A stretch of 64,000 nt of DNA from Aliarcobacter cryaerophilus (GTDB lineage: Bacteria; Campylobacterota; Campylobacteria; Campylobacterales; Arcobacteraceae): positions 1,612,001 through 1,676,000 of the forward strand of contig NZ_CP060694.1 of the NCBI RefSeq assembly GCF_014352935.1, written 5' to 3'. The translations under genes were made by a program, and so were the position numbers. The notes under the pieces are model-generated. The model did no database searches. It worked only from the letters and a program-made list of their open reading frames with translations, and had not been told where the DNA came from. Positions 27,657 to 37,493 of this stretch are shown here, one piece after another (within the stretch, counting starts at the first letter, position 1; every line of letters begins with the position of its first letter).

Positions 27657-29641
27657 TGAAAATTAATTACTGTGATGCATTAGTAATTGGTGGAGGACTT
27701 GCAGGTCTTAGAGCTGCTGTTGCTGCACAAAAAAAGGGATTAAGTACAATTGTTTTATCTTTAGTTCCAGTTAAAAGATCTCATAGTGCTGCTGCTCAAG
27801 GTGGTATGCAAGCATCTTTAGGAAACTCTAAAATGTCTGATGGAGATAATGAAGATTTACACTTTGCAGATACTGTAAAAGGTAGTGACTGGGGATGTGA
27901 TCAAGACGTTGCAAGAATGTTCGTACACACTGCACCAAAAGCTATTAGAGAGTTAGCAAGCTGGGGGGTTCCTTGGTCAAGAGTTGAAAAAGGTACTAGA
28001 GAAGCTGTTATTAATGCTAAAAAAACAACTATAACAGAAGATGAAGATAGACATGGACTTATCACTTCAAGAGATTTTGGTGGTACTAAAAAATGGAGAA
28101 CATGTTACACAGCTGATGCAACTGGACACACAATGTTATTTGGTGTTGCAAATGAAGCTTTAAAACATAATGTTGATATAAGAGATAGAAAAGAAGCAAT
28201 TAGCTTAATTCATGAAGATGGAAGATGTTATGGAGCTGTTGTTAGAGATTTAATTACAGGTGAATTAGAAGCTTATGTTGCAAAAGGTACTTGTATTGCA
28301 ACAGGTGGATATGGAAGAGTATTTAAACAAACTACAAATGCTGTAATTTGTGAAGGAACAGGTGCTGCTATTGCACTTGAAACTGGAGTTGCAACTTTAG
28401 GAAATATGGAAGCTGTTCAGTTCCATCCAACACCAATCGTTCCATCTGGTATTTTATTAACAGAAGGTTGTAGAGGAGATGGAGGAATTCTAAGAGACGT
28501 TGATGGTCACAGATTCATGCCTGATTATGAGCCTGAGAAAAAAGAACTTGCATCAAGAGACGTTGTTTCAAGAAGAATGATTGAACATATTAGAAATGGT
28601 AAAGGTGTTCCTTCTCCTTATGGATACCACGTATGGTTAGATATTTCTATTCTTGGTCGAGAGCATATTGAGAAAAACTTAAGAGACGTTCAAGAAATTT
28701 GTCAAATTTTCAACGGTATTGATCCAGCTGATGAGGGTCCAAAAGGTTGGGCACCAGTTCTTCCAATGCAACACTACTCTATGGGTGGAATTAGAACAAA
28801 ACCAACTGGTGAGTCACAAAACCTAAAAGGTCTATTTGCTTGTGGAGAAGCTGCTTGTTGGGATATGCACGGGTTTAATAGACTTGGAGGAAACTCAGTT
28901 TCTGAAACAGTTGTTGCTGGTATGATTATTGGAAACTATTTTGCAGATTTCTGTTTAGAAAATGATGTAACAATTCCAACTTCTGTTGTTCAAAAATTTG
29001 TTGATGAGCAAGAAGCATATATTGATGAAATTCTATCTTACAATGGAAATGAAGATATTTTCAAAATTAAAAATAGAATGAAAGAGCTTATGGATGACAA
29101 AGTTGGTATCTTTAGAAGTGGTGAACCACTAAAAGAGGCTGTTGAAGAATTAAAAGATCTATTAGCTAAAACTAAAAAAATTACAGTTAAATCAAAAGAA
29201 AAAGCTGGAAATCCAGAATTAGAAGAAGCTTATAGAGTTCCAAAAATGTTGAAAATTGCACTTTGTGTTGCTAAAGGTGCAAGAGATAGAACAGAATCTA
29301 GAGGTGCTCACTATAGAGAAGATTTCTTAATGAGAGATGATAAAAATTGGTTAAATAGAACTCTTACATCTTGGCCAAATAAAAATGATATGGAACCAAC
29401 TGTTACTTATGAACCACTTGATATTATGAAAATGGAAATGCCTCCTGCATTTAGAGGATATGGTGCGAAGGGTATGATTATTGAACATGAATTATCAGCA
29501 GTTAGACAAGAACAAGTTGATAGTATAACTGAGAAAATGCAAAATGAAGGTAAAGATAGACATGAAATTCAAGATGCATTAATGCCATTTAGTTTACCTA
29601 TGAACTACAAAGAGAAAAATGAAAGAGCAGGAGATAAATAA
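27656..29641 (+). CDS. frdA: FrdA, flavoprotein subunit of fumarate reductase
   Basis: A 661-residue catalytic subunit that reduces fumarate to succinate on the cytoplasmic side. It opens with a Rossmann [10 protein letters not shown] motif (residues 12-21), and His43 in [10 protein letters not shown] is the covalent FAD attachment site. Substrate-site sequences follow, including [20 protein letters not shown] and SRRMIEH. Length matches Wolinella and Campylobacter FrdA (about 655-665), longer than the E. coli enzyme. It is joined to frdC and frdB by one-base overlaps. The same family can run as succinate dehydrogenase, so direction is set by conditions. Confidence 0.96.
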   Translation: MKINYCDALVIGGGLAGLRAAVAAQKKGLSTIVLSLVPVKRSHSAAAQGGMQASLGNSKMSDGDNEDLHFADTVKGSDWGCDQDVARMFVHTAPKAIRELASWGVPWSRVEKGTREAVINAKKTTITEDEDRHGLITSRDFGGTKKWRTCYTADATGHTMLFGVANEALKHNVDIRDRKEAISLIHEDGRCYGAVVRDLITGELEAYVAKGTCIATGGYGRVFKQTTNAVICEGTGAAIALETGVATLGNMEAVQFHPTPIVPSGILLTEGCRGDGGILRDVDGHRFMPDYEPEKKELASRDVVSRRMIEHIRNGKGVPSPYGYHVWLDISILGREHIEKNLRDVQEICQIFNGIDPADEGPKGWAPVLPMQHYSMGGIRTKPTGESQNLKGLFACGEAACWDMHGFNRLGGNSVSETVVAGMIIGNYFADFCLENDVTIPTSVVQKFVDEQEAYIDEILSYNGNEDIFKIKNRMKELMDDKVGIFRSGEPLKEAVEELKDLLAKTKKITVKSKEKAGNPELEEAYRVPKMLKIALCVAKGARDRTESRGAHYREDFLMRDDKNWLNRTLTSWPNKNDMEPTVTYEPLDIMKMEMPPAFRGYGAKGMIIEHELSAVRQEQVDSITEKMQNEGKDRHEIQDALMPFSLPMNYKEKNERAGDK

Positions 29642-30372
29642 TGAGCGCACAAAAAGGTAGAGAAATTACAATTTCAGTTCTTAAATATAATCCTAGAAGT
29701 AAGGTTTCAAAACCTCACTTTGTAGAGTTTAAGCTAGAAGAGACTCCAGGTATGACTCTTTTTATTGCATTAAACTTAATTAGAGAAAACTATGATGCTG
29801 ATTTATCTTTTGACTTCGTATGTAGAGCTGGAATTTGTGGAAGCTGTGGAATGATGGTAAATGGAAAACCTGCACTTGCTTGTAGAACACTAATTGCAAA
29901 CTATCCAACAGGAAAATTACAATTAATGCCTATGCCTGCATTTGAACTAATCAAAGATTTATCAGTAAACACAGGTAAATGGATGGATGCTATGAGCAAA
30001 AGAGTTGAATCATGGATTCATACAAATGAAGAAGTTGATATTTCAAAAATGGAGCAAAGAGTTGATCCAAAAGTAGCAAATGATACATTTGAATTAGATA
30101 GATGTATTGAGTGTGGTATTTGTGTTGCTTCTTGTGGAACAATGCTAATGAGACCAAACTTTGTTGGACCAGTTGGATTAAATAGAATTGCAAGATTTGA
30201 TATAGATCCACATGATAATAGAACTGCTGAAGATTTCTATGAGTTAGTTGGAGATGATGATGGAGTATTTGGTTGTATGTCATTAATGGCTTGCGAAGAC
30301 CATTGTCCAAAACATTTACCACTACAAAATAAAATTGCTTACTTAAGAAGAAAATTAGTAGCACTGAGATAG
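29641..30372 (+). CDS. frdB: FrdB, iron-sulfur subunit of fumarate reductase
   Basis: A 243-residue electron-transfer subunit with the standard three clusters. [2Fe-2S] uses Cys61, Cys66, Cys69 and Cys81 ([10 protein letters not shown]). [4Fe-4S] uses Cys155, Cys158 and Cys161 ([11 protein letters not shown]) with Cys222 downstream. [3Fe-4S] involves Cys165, Cys212 and Cys218 ([13 protein letters not shown]). It connects the FrdC hemes to the FrdA flavin. It is the last enzyme gene of frdCAB. Two hairpins follow, the second a strong terminator, so most transcripts probably stop before the GTPase genes. Confidence 0.96.
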   Translation: MSAQKGREITISVLKYNPRSKVSKPHFVEFKLEETPGMTLFIALNLIRENYDADLSFDFVCRAGICGSCGMMVNGKPALACRTLIANYPTGKLQLMPMPAFELIKDLSVNTGKWMDAMSKRVESWIHTNEEVDISKMEQRVDPKVANDTFELDRCIECGICVASCGTMLMRPNFVGPVGLNRIARFDIDPHDNRTAEDFYELVGDDDGVFGCMSLMACEDHCPKHLPLQNKIAYLRRKLVALR

Positions 30373-30375
30373 TTA

Positions 30376-30400
30376 TTTATGAAGGTTTTACCTTCATAAA
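30376..30400 (+). terminator. First hairpin after frdB
   Basis: TTTATGAAGG and CCTTCATAAA form a perfect 10-base stem with a five-base loop, starting four bases after the frdB stop. There is no T-run directly after it, so it may act as a 3'-end stabiliser before the true terminator. Confidence 0.5.
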
Positions 30401-30412
30401 TCTAAATAATAG

Positions 30413-30450
30413 AAAAAGTTAAATATCATTATGGATATTTAACTTTTTTT
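30413..30450 (+). terminator. Rho-independent terminator after frdB
   Basis: A perfect 15-base stem pairs 30413-30427 with 30434-30448 around a six-base loop, ending in a run of seven Ts. The GTPase gene begins only 17 bases further on, with AGGAGAG as its ribosome site. That gene must then rely on read-through or on a promoter within this region. Confidence 0.8.
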
Positions 30451-30466
30451 ATTTAGGAGAGAATTA

Positions 30467-32809
30467 ATGAGTTTATCAAATGACTACTTTTTGTTGTACC
30501 ACGGTATTAGCTTTCAAAAAAATTTAGAGCTTGAGCCTCTTGATGTAATTTTAGATGATAACACTTTTACAATATTCGCATTAATTATTAGTGCCAATAG
30601 AAAAAACTATGATAAATATTTAAATTTAAACTCTTTCAAAAAACTTTGTGAGCAAATAAATATTAAAACTCCATCAAATATAAATGAGTTTCACAATATA
30701 CAAAACAGTATTGTTGAATTAATTCATGAAAAAAGTTCTAAAAATTTAATTACTACTTTAATTGAGTCATTTGAGTATTTAAATAATCAAAATATACTAA
30801 ATACAGAAGGTTTTAAAAAACTAATATCACTGTTTGAAAATAAAAATATAGAAGATAGTGATTTAGAACATATAAAAAAGATGGAAAGTGATAGTAAAAC
30901 TCCATTTAAAGATCTAAAAGTTATTATTGAAAATACTTTAATTGATTTAAAAAAAGAGCTAAAAAGCAAAGAAATTTTAATAGAACTTGAAGATATAAAC
31001 TCTTATATGAATAATCAAAAGTTCTCTATTGGAATAACAGGTGTTATGAATGCAGGAAAATCTACAATGCTAAATGCACTTATGGGAAAAGAGATTTTAG
31101 GGAGTGCCGTTGTTCCTGAGACCGCAAATTTGACTATTGTAAAACATAATCCAACTGATAATGCAAAAGTTTTCTATTGGAATAAGAAAGAGTGGCAAAA
31201 AATTGAAGATAGTGCAAATAGTTTAGAAAGTATGAGAGATTTTGTAGATGAAACAAATAGAGTTTTTGGTGAAAATCTAAAAAATTATGTACAAGAAACT
31301 TCAAGATTTGATGAAGTTGATATAAATGATTTAAAATCTTACACTTCAGCAGAACATAGTGCAAAAAAATGTAATCTTGTAAAATATGTTGAGCTAGGTA
31401 GTAATCTTAAATTCTTAAGTGATGGTATAGAAATAGTTGATACTCCAGGTCTTGATGACCCTGTTATTCAAAGAGAGGAGATTACAAAAGAGTATATTAG
31501 CAAATGTGATATGATGATGCATCTTATGAATGTATCACAAAGTGCAACTTTGAAAGATGTTGAGTTTATTATAGATGCTGTTTTATATCAAAATATTTCA
31601 AAACTTTTAGTTGTAATTACAAGAGCTGATACAGTAAGTAAAAAAAATCTAGACGAAGTTATACAATATACTAAAACTTCAATACAAAGGCAACTAAAAG
31701 CTCAAAATAAAGACTCTCAATTAGATCATATTTTAAATACTATAAAATTTATTCCAATATCAGGCTATATGGCACTTTTACATAGAACAGGAAGAGAGAA
31801 AGAGGCACTAGAAGCTGGTTTTACATTGGAAGATACAGGAATTTTAGAGATAGAAAATTATCTAATGGAGAGTCTATTTGGAACTTCTTCTGCTAAAGGA
31901 GATTTAGTAATTCAATCAGCAAAAACTCAAATTAATAGAGTTTTAGAGAAACAAATAGGATTTAATAACTATGAGCTAACTTTATTAAATAAATCAAAAG
32001 ATGAGCTTGAAATAGAGTTAAAAGAGTTTAACAAGAAAAAAGATGCAAATAAAAGAGTACTTTATTCTATGAGTGAAGATATAAATTATTATAAAAATGA
32101 TGCAAAATCATATATTGACTCTTTAGAAACATTTTTACAAAGTGAATTATTAGAACTTCAAAATATAATAAAACAAAGAGTTGTAAATGATACTAGATAC
32201 TCTTTAGAAAAAACAAAAAAAAGACCAGAAAATGCTAGAGTAAAAGTTATTGTTGAAACTGCAATTAAAGATGGAATTATTGATGTTATAAGAGATTATC
32301 GATATAAATTTATAAAAAAATCTCAAACTATAGGCGAACAATGTGAACAAAAATATCATGACTTAGGTTTTCTAATTGGACATAAAAATGAAAACTTTGA
32401 TGCTAGAGGATTCTTTCAAGAAGATTTTAAAAGTGGTTTTTTAACATCAAACAATGAAATTATGGTTAATCAAATAATAGTAGCTGTAGCAAGTGCAAAA
32501 GAAGGAAAATTAAACGAGCTTGATAGAAATATTGAAGAAATAGTAAAAAATCAATTTAAAACTATTGAAGATGATATTAAAACTAAAGCAAAAAAAGTTA
32601 GTTCACTATTAATTGAAAACTTTTTTGATACTTTAAATGCTCCTCTAAAAGAGTTTGAGCAAAGATTAATAAATGAAGAGGCAACTCTTCAGGAGAAAAT
32701 TTCAACATTTGAAGATAATGAGAAAAACAAAGCTGAATTATCTATAAATTTACACAAAAATATAAAAAAACTTGAAAATATTATGTTAAATATAAAAGGA
32801 TTAAAATAA
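30467..32809 (+). CDS. Dynamin-like GTPase 1 (DLP1-like)
   Basis: A 780-residue large GTPase. After a helical N-terminal region it has a P-loop GVMNAGKST (about residues 192-200), the G3 motif DTPG at residue 325 (VDTPGLDDP) and a TRAD-type G4 near residue 382. A long predicted coiled coil follows (KDELEIELKEFNKKKDANK and onward). The layout matches bacterial dynamin-like proteins. In Campylobacter jejuni a tandem pair, DLP1 and DLP2, also follows frdCAB and forms a membrane-tethering heterotetramer, so this gene is the likely DLP1 counterpart. It overlaps the next gene by one base. The cellular role is not settled in any Campylobacterota species. Confidence 0.82.
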   Translation: MSLSNDYFLLYHGISFQKNLELEPLDVILDDNTFTIFALIISANRKNYDKYLNLNSFKKLCEQINIKTPSNINEFHNIQNSIVELIHEKSSKNLITTLIESFEYLNNQNILNTEGFKKLISLFENKNIEDSDLEHIKKMESDSKTPFKDLKVIIENTLIDLKKELKSKEILIELEDINSYMNNQKFSIGITGVMNAGKSTMLNALMGKEILGSAVVPETANLTIVKHNPTDNAKVFYWNKKEWQKIEDSANSLESMRDFVDETNRVFGENLKNYVQETSRFDEVDINDLKSYTSAEHSAKKCNLVKYVELGSNLKFLSDGIEIVDTPGLDDPVIQREEITKEYISKCDMMMHLMNVSQSATLKDVEFIIDAVLYQNISKLLVVITRADTVSKKNLDEVIQYTKTSIQRQLKAQNKDSQLDHILNTIKFIPISGYMALLHRTGREKEALEAGFTLEDTGILEIENYLMESLFGTSSAKGDLVIQSAKTQINRVLEKQIGFNNYELTLLNKSKDELEIELKEFNKKKDANKRVLYSMSEDINYYKNDAKSYIDSLETFLQSELLELQNIIKQRVVNDTRYSLEKTKKRPENARVKVIVETAIKDGIIDVIRDYRYKFIKKSQTIGEQCEQKYHDLGFLIGHKNENFDARGFFQEDFKSGFLTSNNEIMVNQIIVAVASAKEGKLNELDRNIEEIVKNQFKTIEDDIKTKAKKVSSLLIENFFDTLNAPLKEFEQRLINEEATLQEKISTFEDNEKNKAELSINLHKNIKKLENIMLNIKGLK

Positions 32810-34833
32810 TGAGTGCAAATTTTAACATTTTAAAAAATTTTGCTAGTGAATATCATGAAAACAACTCAATAAAAGAGATAGTATATGAAGATGGTCTAGT
32901 TGGTGAAATTCAAAAAACGATAGATAAACTTTTAGATGAAAAATTCTATCCATCAATTCAGTTTCAAACAATTTTAAATAAACAATTAAAAAGAGCTAGA
33001 TATCCTATGGAAGTTGCAATTACTGGACAATTTAGTGCTGGAAAATCTACATTTTTAAATGCCCTACTCTCAAGAAATATTTTACCAACTGGAATTACTC
33101 CAGTTACCTCTAAAGTAAATTTTATAAATTATGGTGAAGATTTTAAACTTAAAATTACATACTACTCTGGAGCAACAGAGTTTGCACCAATAGAAAGTAT
33201 TGCTGATTTTACAGATCAAAGAAAAGATGAGATGCAAAACATAAAATATCTTACTCTTTATGCTCCAATGCCTATTTTAAAAGATATATCTTTTGTTGAT
33301 ACTCCTGGTCTTAACTCTCAATCACAAAGTGATACAGATGTTACAAAAAGAGTTTTAAAAGATGTTGGAGGAATTATTTGGTTAACACTTATTGATAATG
33401 CTGGAAAACTATCAGAAGCACAAGTTTTAGAAGAGTATATGCAACACTTTAAAAATAAATCTTTGTGTGTTTTAAATCAAAAAGATAAACTAACTCCTGA
33501 GCAAGTAGAAACAACTACAAACTATGTAAAAGATAAATTTGGTAAATATTTTGCAAAAGTTGTGCCAATTTCTGCAATTAAAGCATTAGAAGGAAGAGCA
33601 AAAGAGAAAGATATTTTAATAGAAGATGAAAATATAAATCTTTTATCTGAGTTAAAAAAAGAGCTTTTATCTAGTGATATTGAAAATAATAACAACATAG
33701 AAAAACTTTTATCTGAACATAAAAATAGAATAAAAACTATAAAATTAACTGATACAACACTTAATACAAAACTTTTAGAAGACTCAAATATTCAAGAGGT
33801 TTTAGATTTTATTGAAACTACTATTAGACCACAAGCTTCTGAAGCAAAAGAGTTTGCTATAAAAAAAGATTTAAGAAATTTTTGTGATATTTTAGTAAAA
33901 GAGTATGAAACAATAATAAAAGTTTATGATGCTTTAGTTGAAATTTTAGAGTCTTGTGAACCTAGAGTTCTTGAAGCTTTTGATAATATCTATAAAAAAT
34001 ATTCAAAAGAACTGTTTACAATCTATAACTCTCTAGAGAGTGTAATGGAGAAAATTGCACATGAAACATTTAAAAATATAAAAAGAAAAAAATCTACAAG
34101 ATTTGAAGCTTCAAAATCACTATTTGGTGAAAAAATCGAAAAATTCGATTTTGAAACATTTTGGGTAGATAGTGATGCTATTTACAAAGCTTTATTTTAT
34201 GATGATCAAACTGTTGATAAAATGTTTAAAAGATCAATGAAGCTACTTAAAAATGTTGAATTAGATACTGATGAATCTTTTAGAGAAGTTTTTAGAATAG
34301 TAAAAAATGATATTGTAAAATGGCAAGAAAACTATGAGCTTATAAGAAAAAATAGAGAAATTGCATCTGATATTGAGTTTTCAAATACAAGACACTTTGC
34401 TGCAAAAGTTTATGAAAATGTTATAAGGTTTTTCTATAAAGCAATTTTAGAAAACATTTCAGCTTTAAGAAAAAAGTTTGCATATTTTAATGGTGCATTA
34501 TCTTATTCATATATTCAAACAACACAAGCAACTATTGCTCATTTTGAACAACAAATAGTAGAAAGTGAAGAGTTATACAAAAAAGAGCCTAGTAGATTTT
34601 CTATAAATTGTCCAAGAGAAGATGAGATAGTTGCAAAATTAAAAGCAAATTTTGGTTTTGAAAAAATAGAAGATTTTTTAACTTCAAAAAGAAACTATCT
34701 ATTTAAAATTATAAAATACTCAAAAGAGCAATATTTAGAGATAAATAAAGATAGAATACTTTTCGTAAAAGATAAAAAAGAGCAATTTATAACAAAAATA
34801 GAAGATCTTGAAAAAATTAAAAATGAGATATAA
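32809..34833 (+). CDS. Dynamin-like GTPase 2 (DLP2-like)
   Basis: A 674-residue dynamin-family GTPase, coupled to the preceding one by a one-base overlap. Motifs are GQFSAGKST (P-loop, residues 73-81), a G2-type threonine region TGITPVTSK, DTPG at residue 164 and NQKD at residues 223-226. The C-terminal half is helical, with hydrophobic stretches that could form the membrane-contacting paddle. The pairing of two unequal GTPases fits a hetero-oligomer like C. jejuni DLP1-DLP2. A third small gene follows after 11 bases. The sequence shows no signal peptide and no canonical transmembrane helices. Confidence 0.82.
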   Translation: MSANFNILKNFASEYHENNSIKEIVYEDGLVGEIQKTIDKLLDEKFYPSIQFQTILNKQLKRARYPMEVAITGQFSAGKSTFLNALLSRNILPTGITPVTSKVNFINYGEDFKLKITYYSGATEFAPIESIADFTDQRKDEMQNIKYLTLYAPMPILKDISFVDTPGLNSQSQSDTDVTKRVLKDVGGIIWLTLIDNAGKLSEAQVLEEYMQHFKNKSLCVLNQKDKLTPEQVETTTNYVKDKFGKYFAKVVPISAIKALEGRAKEKDILIEDENINLLSELKKELLSSDIENNNNIEKLLSEHKNRIKTIKLTDTTLNTKLLEDSNIQEVLDFIETTIRPQASEAKEFAIKKDLRNFCDILVKEYETIIKVYDALVEILESCEPRVLEAFDNIYKKYSKELFTIYNSLESVMEKIAHETFKNIKRKKSTRFEASKSLFGEKIEKFDFETFWVDSDAIYKALFYDDQTVDKMFKRSMKLLKNVELDTDESFREVFRIVKNDIVKWQENYELIRKNREIASDIEFSNTRHFAAKVYENVIRFFYKAILENISALRKKFAYFNGALSYSYIQTTQATIAHFEQQIVESEELYKKEPSRFSINCPREDEIVAKLKANFGFEKIEDFLTSKRNYLFKIIKYSKEQYLEINKDRILFVKDKKEQFITKIEDLEKIKNEI

Positions 34834-34844
34834 AAGGATATAAT

Positions 34845-35279
34845 TTGCCACAAAATATTACAGAAAATTTAGAGTTTCAGGAATTAATACAAAATCATTG
34901 TAAAGAACAACTTAACTTTTTTATATCAAAAGGTATTGATTTTAGTATTGTTGCGAATATTTCAAATATAACTTTTAATCCTGAGCTACCAAATAGTATA
35001 AAAGAGAATTTGAGTAAATTCTCTTTATTTACTTTAACTGGCTATACATTTCAATCAGCACACATTAAAGAAGAGTGTTTATATTTTGAAGCTGGATTTG
35101 GGAAAGATAACTTTGGAAGTTTAGTTCAAATACCATTTAGTTCGATTTTTCAAATTATTAAAAATGATAATATTGTTTTTATAAATATAAGTGCAACTTT
35201 GGAAAATATCAATCAAAATCCAAAAAACAAATCAATGAATATATTTAAAAATAACCCAAATAATAGTAAATTTAACTAA
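34845..35279 (+). CDS. Small protein resembling the ClpXP adaptor SspB
   Basis: A 144-residue protein starting at TTG 34845 with AAAGGAT upstream, 11 bases after the second GTPase. I do not recognise it as a named family by identity, but its layout parallels SspB. A helix (QLNFFISKGIDF) precedes a strand and NPELPNSIKEN; a strand pair follows, then LYFEAGFGKDNFGSLVQIPF and the helix SSIFQIIKND. These mirror the E. coli SspB order from DNQLTP through FNARFGG to VPLAAVLAIYA. The last 25 residues are polar and rich in Asn and Lys, a possible flexible tail, but no clear ClpX-binding motif is visible. Assignment is tentative. Confidence 0.5.
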   Translation: MPQNITENLEFQELIQNHCKEQLNFFISKGIDFSIVANISNITFNPELPNSIKENLSKFSLFTLTGYTFQSAHIKEECLYFEAGFGKDNFGSLVQIPFSSIFQIIKNDNIVFINISATLENINQNPKNKSMNIFKNNPNNSKFN

Positions 35280-35304
35280 AAAATAGTTTAAATAACTATT
35301 TTTT
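35278..35304. terminator. Bidirectional terminator between the SspB-like gene and fabH
   Basis: AAAAAATAGTT (35278-35288) and AACTATTTTTT (35294-35304) form a perfect 11-base stem with a five-base loop. It overlaps the stop codons of both convergent genes. Confidence 0.75.
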
Positions 35305-36294
35305 AGGTGAAAACTTAAATAGTGCGCATCCCCAAGTTAGTCCACCACCAAATGCGTCAAACAGTACAGTGTCTCCAGCTTTAATTCTACCTTGCTCAAA
35401 AGCATAATTCATAGCCATTGGAATTGATGCAGCTGATGTATTTCCATACTTATCAACTGTTACAACAGTTTGTTCATCACTTATATTTAAAGCTTCACCA
35501 ACAGCTTTTATAATTCTATAATTTGCTTGATGAGGAATAAAATGAGTAATATCTTTATTTGAAAGATTATGTTTTTCTAAAATTTTTACAACATCCGAAG
35601 TCAATGTCTTAACAGCAAGCTTAAAAGTCTCATTCCCTTTCATAGTGATACAAGCCATTTTTGCATCTACAACCTCTTGACTACATGGATGTTTACTTCC
35701 ACCACCAGTAGTTTTAATTAAATCTTCGTAAGTTCCATCACTAGAACAACTAATATCAATTATTGCTTCACTTTTATCATCTGTAGCACTAATTATTGCG
35801 GCACCTGCGCCATCTCCAAATATAAAACAAGTTGTTCTATCTTCATAATTTAAAATTGAACTATATTTTTCGGCTCCAACTATTAAAACATTTTTCTTTA
35901 AACCTGATTCAATAAAAGCTTTTGCAATATTTAAAATATATACAAAACCTGTACATGCAGCACTTACATCAAAAGCCATAACATCTTTTATATCTAATTT
36001 TGAAGCAATCAAACAAGCAGTTGAAGGCATACATAAAAAATCTGGTGTAACTGTTGCACAAATTATTAAATCTATCTCATCTTTAGAAATATTTGCTCTT
36101 TTTATTGCAACTTCTGCAGCTTTTGCACCTAAATCAGAAGATGCTTCATTATCTTCAGCTATTCTTCTCTCTTTTATACCTGTTCTTTTTGTAATCCACT
36201 CATCATTTGTATCAATTATTTTTTCAAAATCTGCATTAGTCATTATTTTTGATGGAATATAAGCACCAATTGACCTAAAAGCCGCATATTTCAT
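35296..36294 (-). CDS. fabH: FabH, beta-ketoacyl-ACP synthase III
   Basis: A 332-residue thiolase-fold enzyme that condenses acetyl-CoA with malonyl-ACP to start fatty acid synthesis. The catalytic triad is intact: Cys114 in SAACTGFVYI, His in FIPHQANYRI and Asn in YGNTSAASIP. Length is typical (about 320-330). It is the last gene of a minus-strand group with plsX nine bases upstream. The fabH-plsX-rpmF-yceD order is widely conserved and links lipid and ribosome synthesis. Chain-starter preference is not evident from the sequence. Confidence 0.96.
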   Translation of the reverse strand: MKYAAFRSIGAYIPSKIMTNADFEKIIDTNDEWITKRTGIKERRIAEDNEASSDLGAKAAEVAIKRANISKDEIDLIICATVTPDFLCMPSTACLIASKLDIKDVMAFDVSAACTGFVYILNIAKAFIESGLKKNVLIVGAEKYSSILNYEDRTTCFIFGDGAGAAIISATDDKSEAIIDISCSSDGTYEDLIKTTGGGSKHPCSQEVVDAKMACITMKGNETFKLAVKTLTSDVVKILEKHNLSNKDITHFIPHQANYRIIKAVGEALNISDEQTVVTVDKYGNTSAASIPMAMNYAFEQGRIKAGDTVLFDAFGGGLTWGCALFKFSPKK

Positions 36295-36303
36295 ATCATT
36301 TCC

Positions 36304-37326
36304 TTAAAGAGTAGGTTCTTTACTACTACTTTCATTTATTAAATATTTCTCTAATCTTTGCTCAATTACAGAATCTAAATTTGAGCTAGCACTATTAATT
36401 GCTTGAAAAATTGCATTTTTTATAGCTTTTGGATTTGATTTACCATGGGATATTATCACTGGTGCTTTTACTCCAAGAAGTGGAGCACCACCATACTCTG
36501 CATAATCAACTTTTAATTTAAGATTTTTAAAAACCTTTCTCATTAAAACTGCACCAGCTATTGATATAAGAGATCTTTTTAAATCTTTCTTCATAATTTT
36601 ACTAATAGTATCAGCAACGCCCTCAGCTGTTTTTAGTAGGATATTACCTACAAAGCCATCACAAACAACAACATCTACTGTTCCTTTGAAGATATCATTT
36701 CCTTCAACATTTCCAGCGAAGTTAGGAACTTTAGAAATTAACTTATAAGCCTCTTTAGTTACTTCATTTCCCTTGCTCTCTTCTTCTCCATTGCTTAATA
36801 GTCCAATTATTGGTTCATCAAGTCTTAGCACAACTTGCGCATAAGCTTGACCCATAATTGCAAATTGGAATAAGTTTTTCGCATCACTATCTACATTTGC
36901 ACCAACATCTAATACTAAAGTATTTTGATTTTCGCTCGTGGGCATAAGTGTTGCAATGGCAGGCCTTGAAACACCTTTTAATCTTCCGATTTTTAATGTA
37001 GCTAAAGACATAGAAGCTCCAGAGTGACCAGCTGATACAACAGCATCTGCTTTACCATCTTTTACTAACTCTATTGCTTTATAAATAGTTGACTCTTTTC
37101 TTTTTAGAGCATCAGTTGCACTATCATGCATACTAATAACATCTTTTGTATCCAAAATCTCTATTCTATCATTAAATGTAGGTGGGATAAGTTTTGAAAG
37201 TTGTTCTTTATCTCCTACAGCTATAGCTGTAAAATTGTTATTGTTTCTAATGGCTAGAATAAGTCCTTCTATTATTGGTTCGGGACCAAAGTCCCCTCCC
37301 ATTGCATCTATTGCTATTTTTATCAT
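36304..37326 (-). CDS. plsX: PlsX, phosphate acyltransferase
   Basis: A 340-residue enzyme that converts acyl-ACP to acyl-phosphate for phospholipid synthesis by PlsY. It begins [16 protein letters not shown], the defining PlsX opening, and contains [19 protein letters not shown] and later [18 protein letters not shown]. Length is normal. Its ATG overlaps the rpmF stop codon (TAATG), so translation is probably coupled to ribosomal protein L32. Confidence 0.95.
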   Translation of the reverse strand: MIKIAIDAMGGDFGPEPIIEGLILAIRNNNNFTAIAVGDKEQLSKLIPPTFNDRIEILDTKDVISMHDSATDALKRKESTIYKAIELVKDGKADAVVSAGHSGASMSLATLKIGRLKGVSRPAIATLMPTSENQNTLVLDVGANVDSDAKNLFQFAIMGQAYAQVVLRLDEPIIGLLSNGEEESKGNEVTKEAYKLISKVPNFAGNVEGNDIFKGTVDVVVCDGFVGNILLKTAEGVADTISKIMKKDLKRSLISIAGAVLMRKVFKNLKLKVDYAEYGGAPLLGVKAPVIISHGKSNPKAIKNAIFQAINSASSNLDSVIEQRLEKYLINESSSKEPTL

Positions 37327-37478
37327 TAGTTTTTGTATTCACCAGTGTTTGGGTTAACCATATGAGGCATTTTCCAAGAACCATCACTATCTTTTACTGG
37401 TCTTTTTAATGCAACCTTATAATGAGTTCTTCTCATTGCTGATCTTGAATGAGATACTCTTCTTTTTGGTACTGCCAT
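37326..37478 (-). CDS. rpmF: Ribosomal protein L32
   Basis: A 50-residue gene found by translating the gap between plsX and the yceD-like gene. It begins [20 protein letters not shown], the canonical L32 opening, and ends NPNTGEYKN. An AGGAG ribosome site lies seven bases upstream of the ATG at 37478. Like some bacterial L32 proteins it lacks the zinc-binding cysteines. The stop shares a base with plsX. The upstream neighbour is the DUF177 gene, the usual rpmF partner. Confidence 0.95.
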   Translation of the reverse strand: MAVPKRRVSHSRSAMRRTHYKVALKRPVKDSDGSWKMPHMVNPNTGEYKN

Positions 37479-37493
37479 AATTATTCTCCTATT

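Noticed and set aside
29990-30364. Minus-strand frame of 124 codons inside frdB
   Set aside because: It is a shadow of the FrdB iron-sulfur region, with biased composition, no ribosome site and no known motif.
30467-35279. Phage-defence island containing the dynamin-like genes
   Set aside because: No integrase, transposase, tRNA, direct repeat or composition shift surrounds them, and the frd linkage is shared with Campylobacter. A defence role remains possible but there is no island.
37326-37493. Non-coding gap between plsX and the yceD-like gene
   Set aside because: Translation of the minus strand gives complete ribosomal protein L32, so the gap is a gene.
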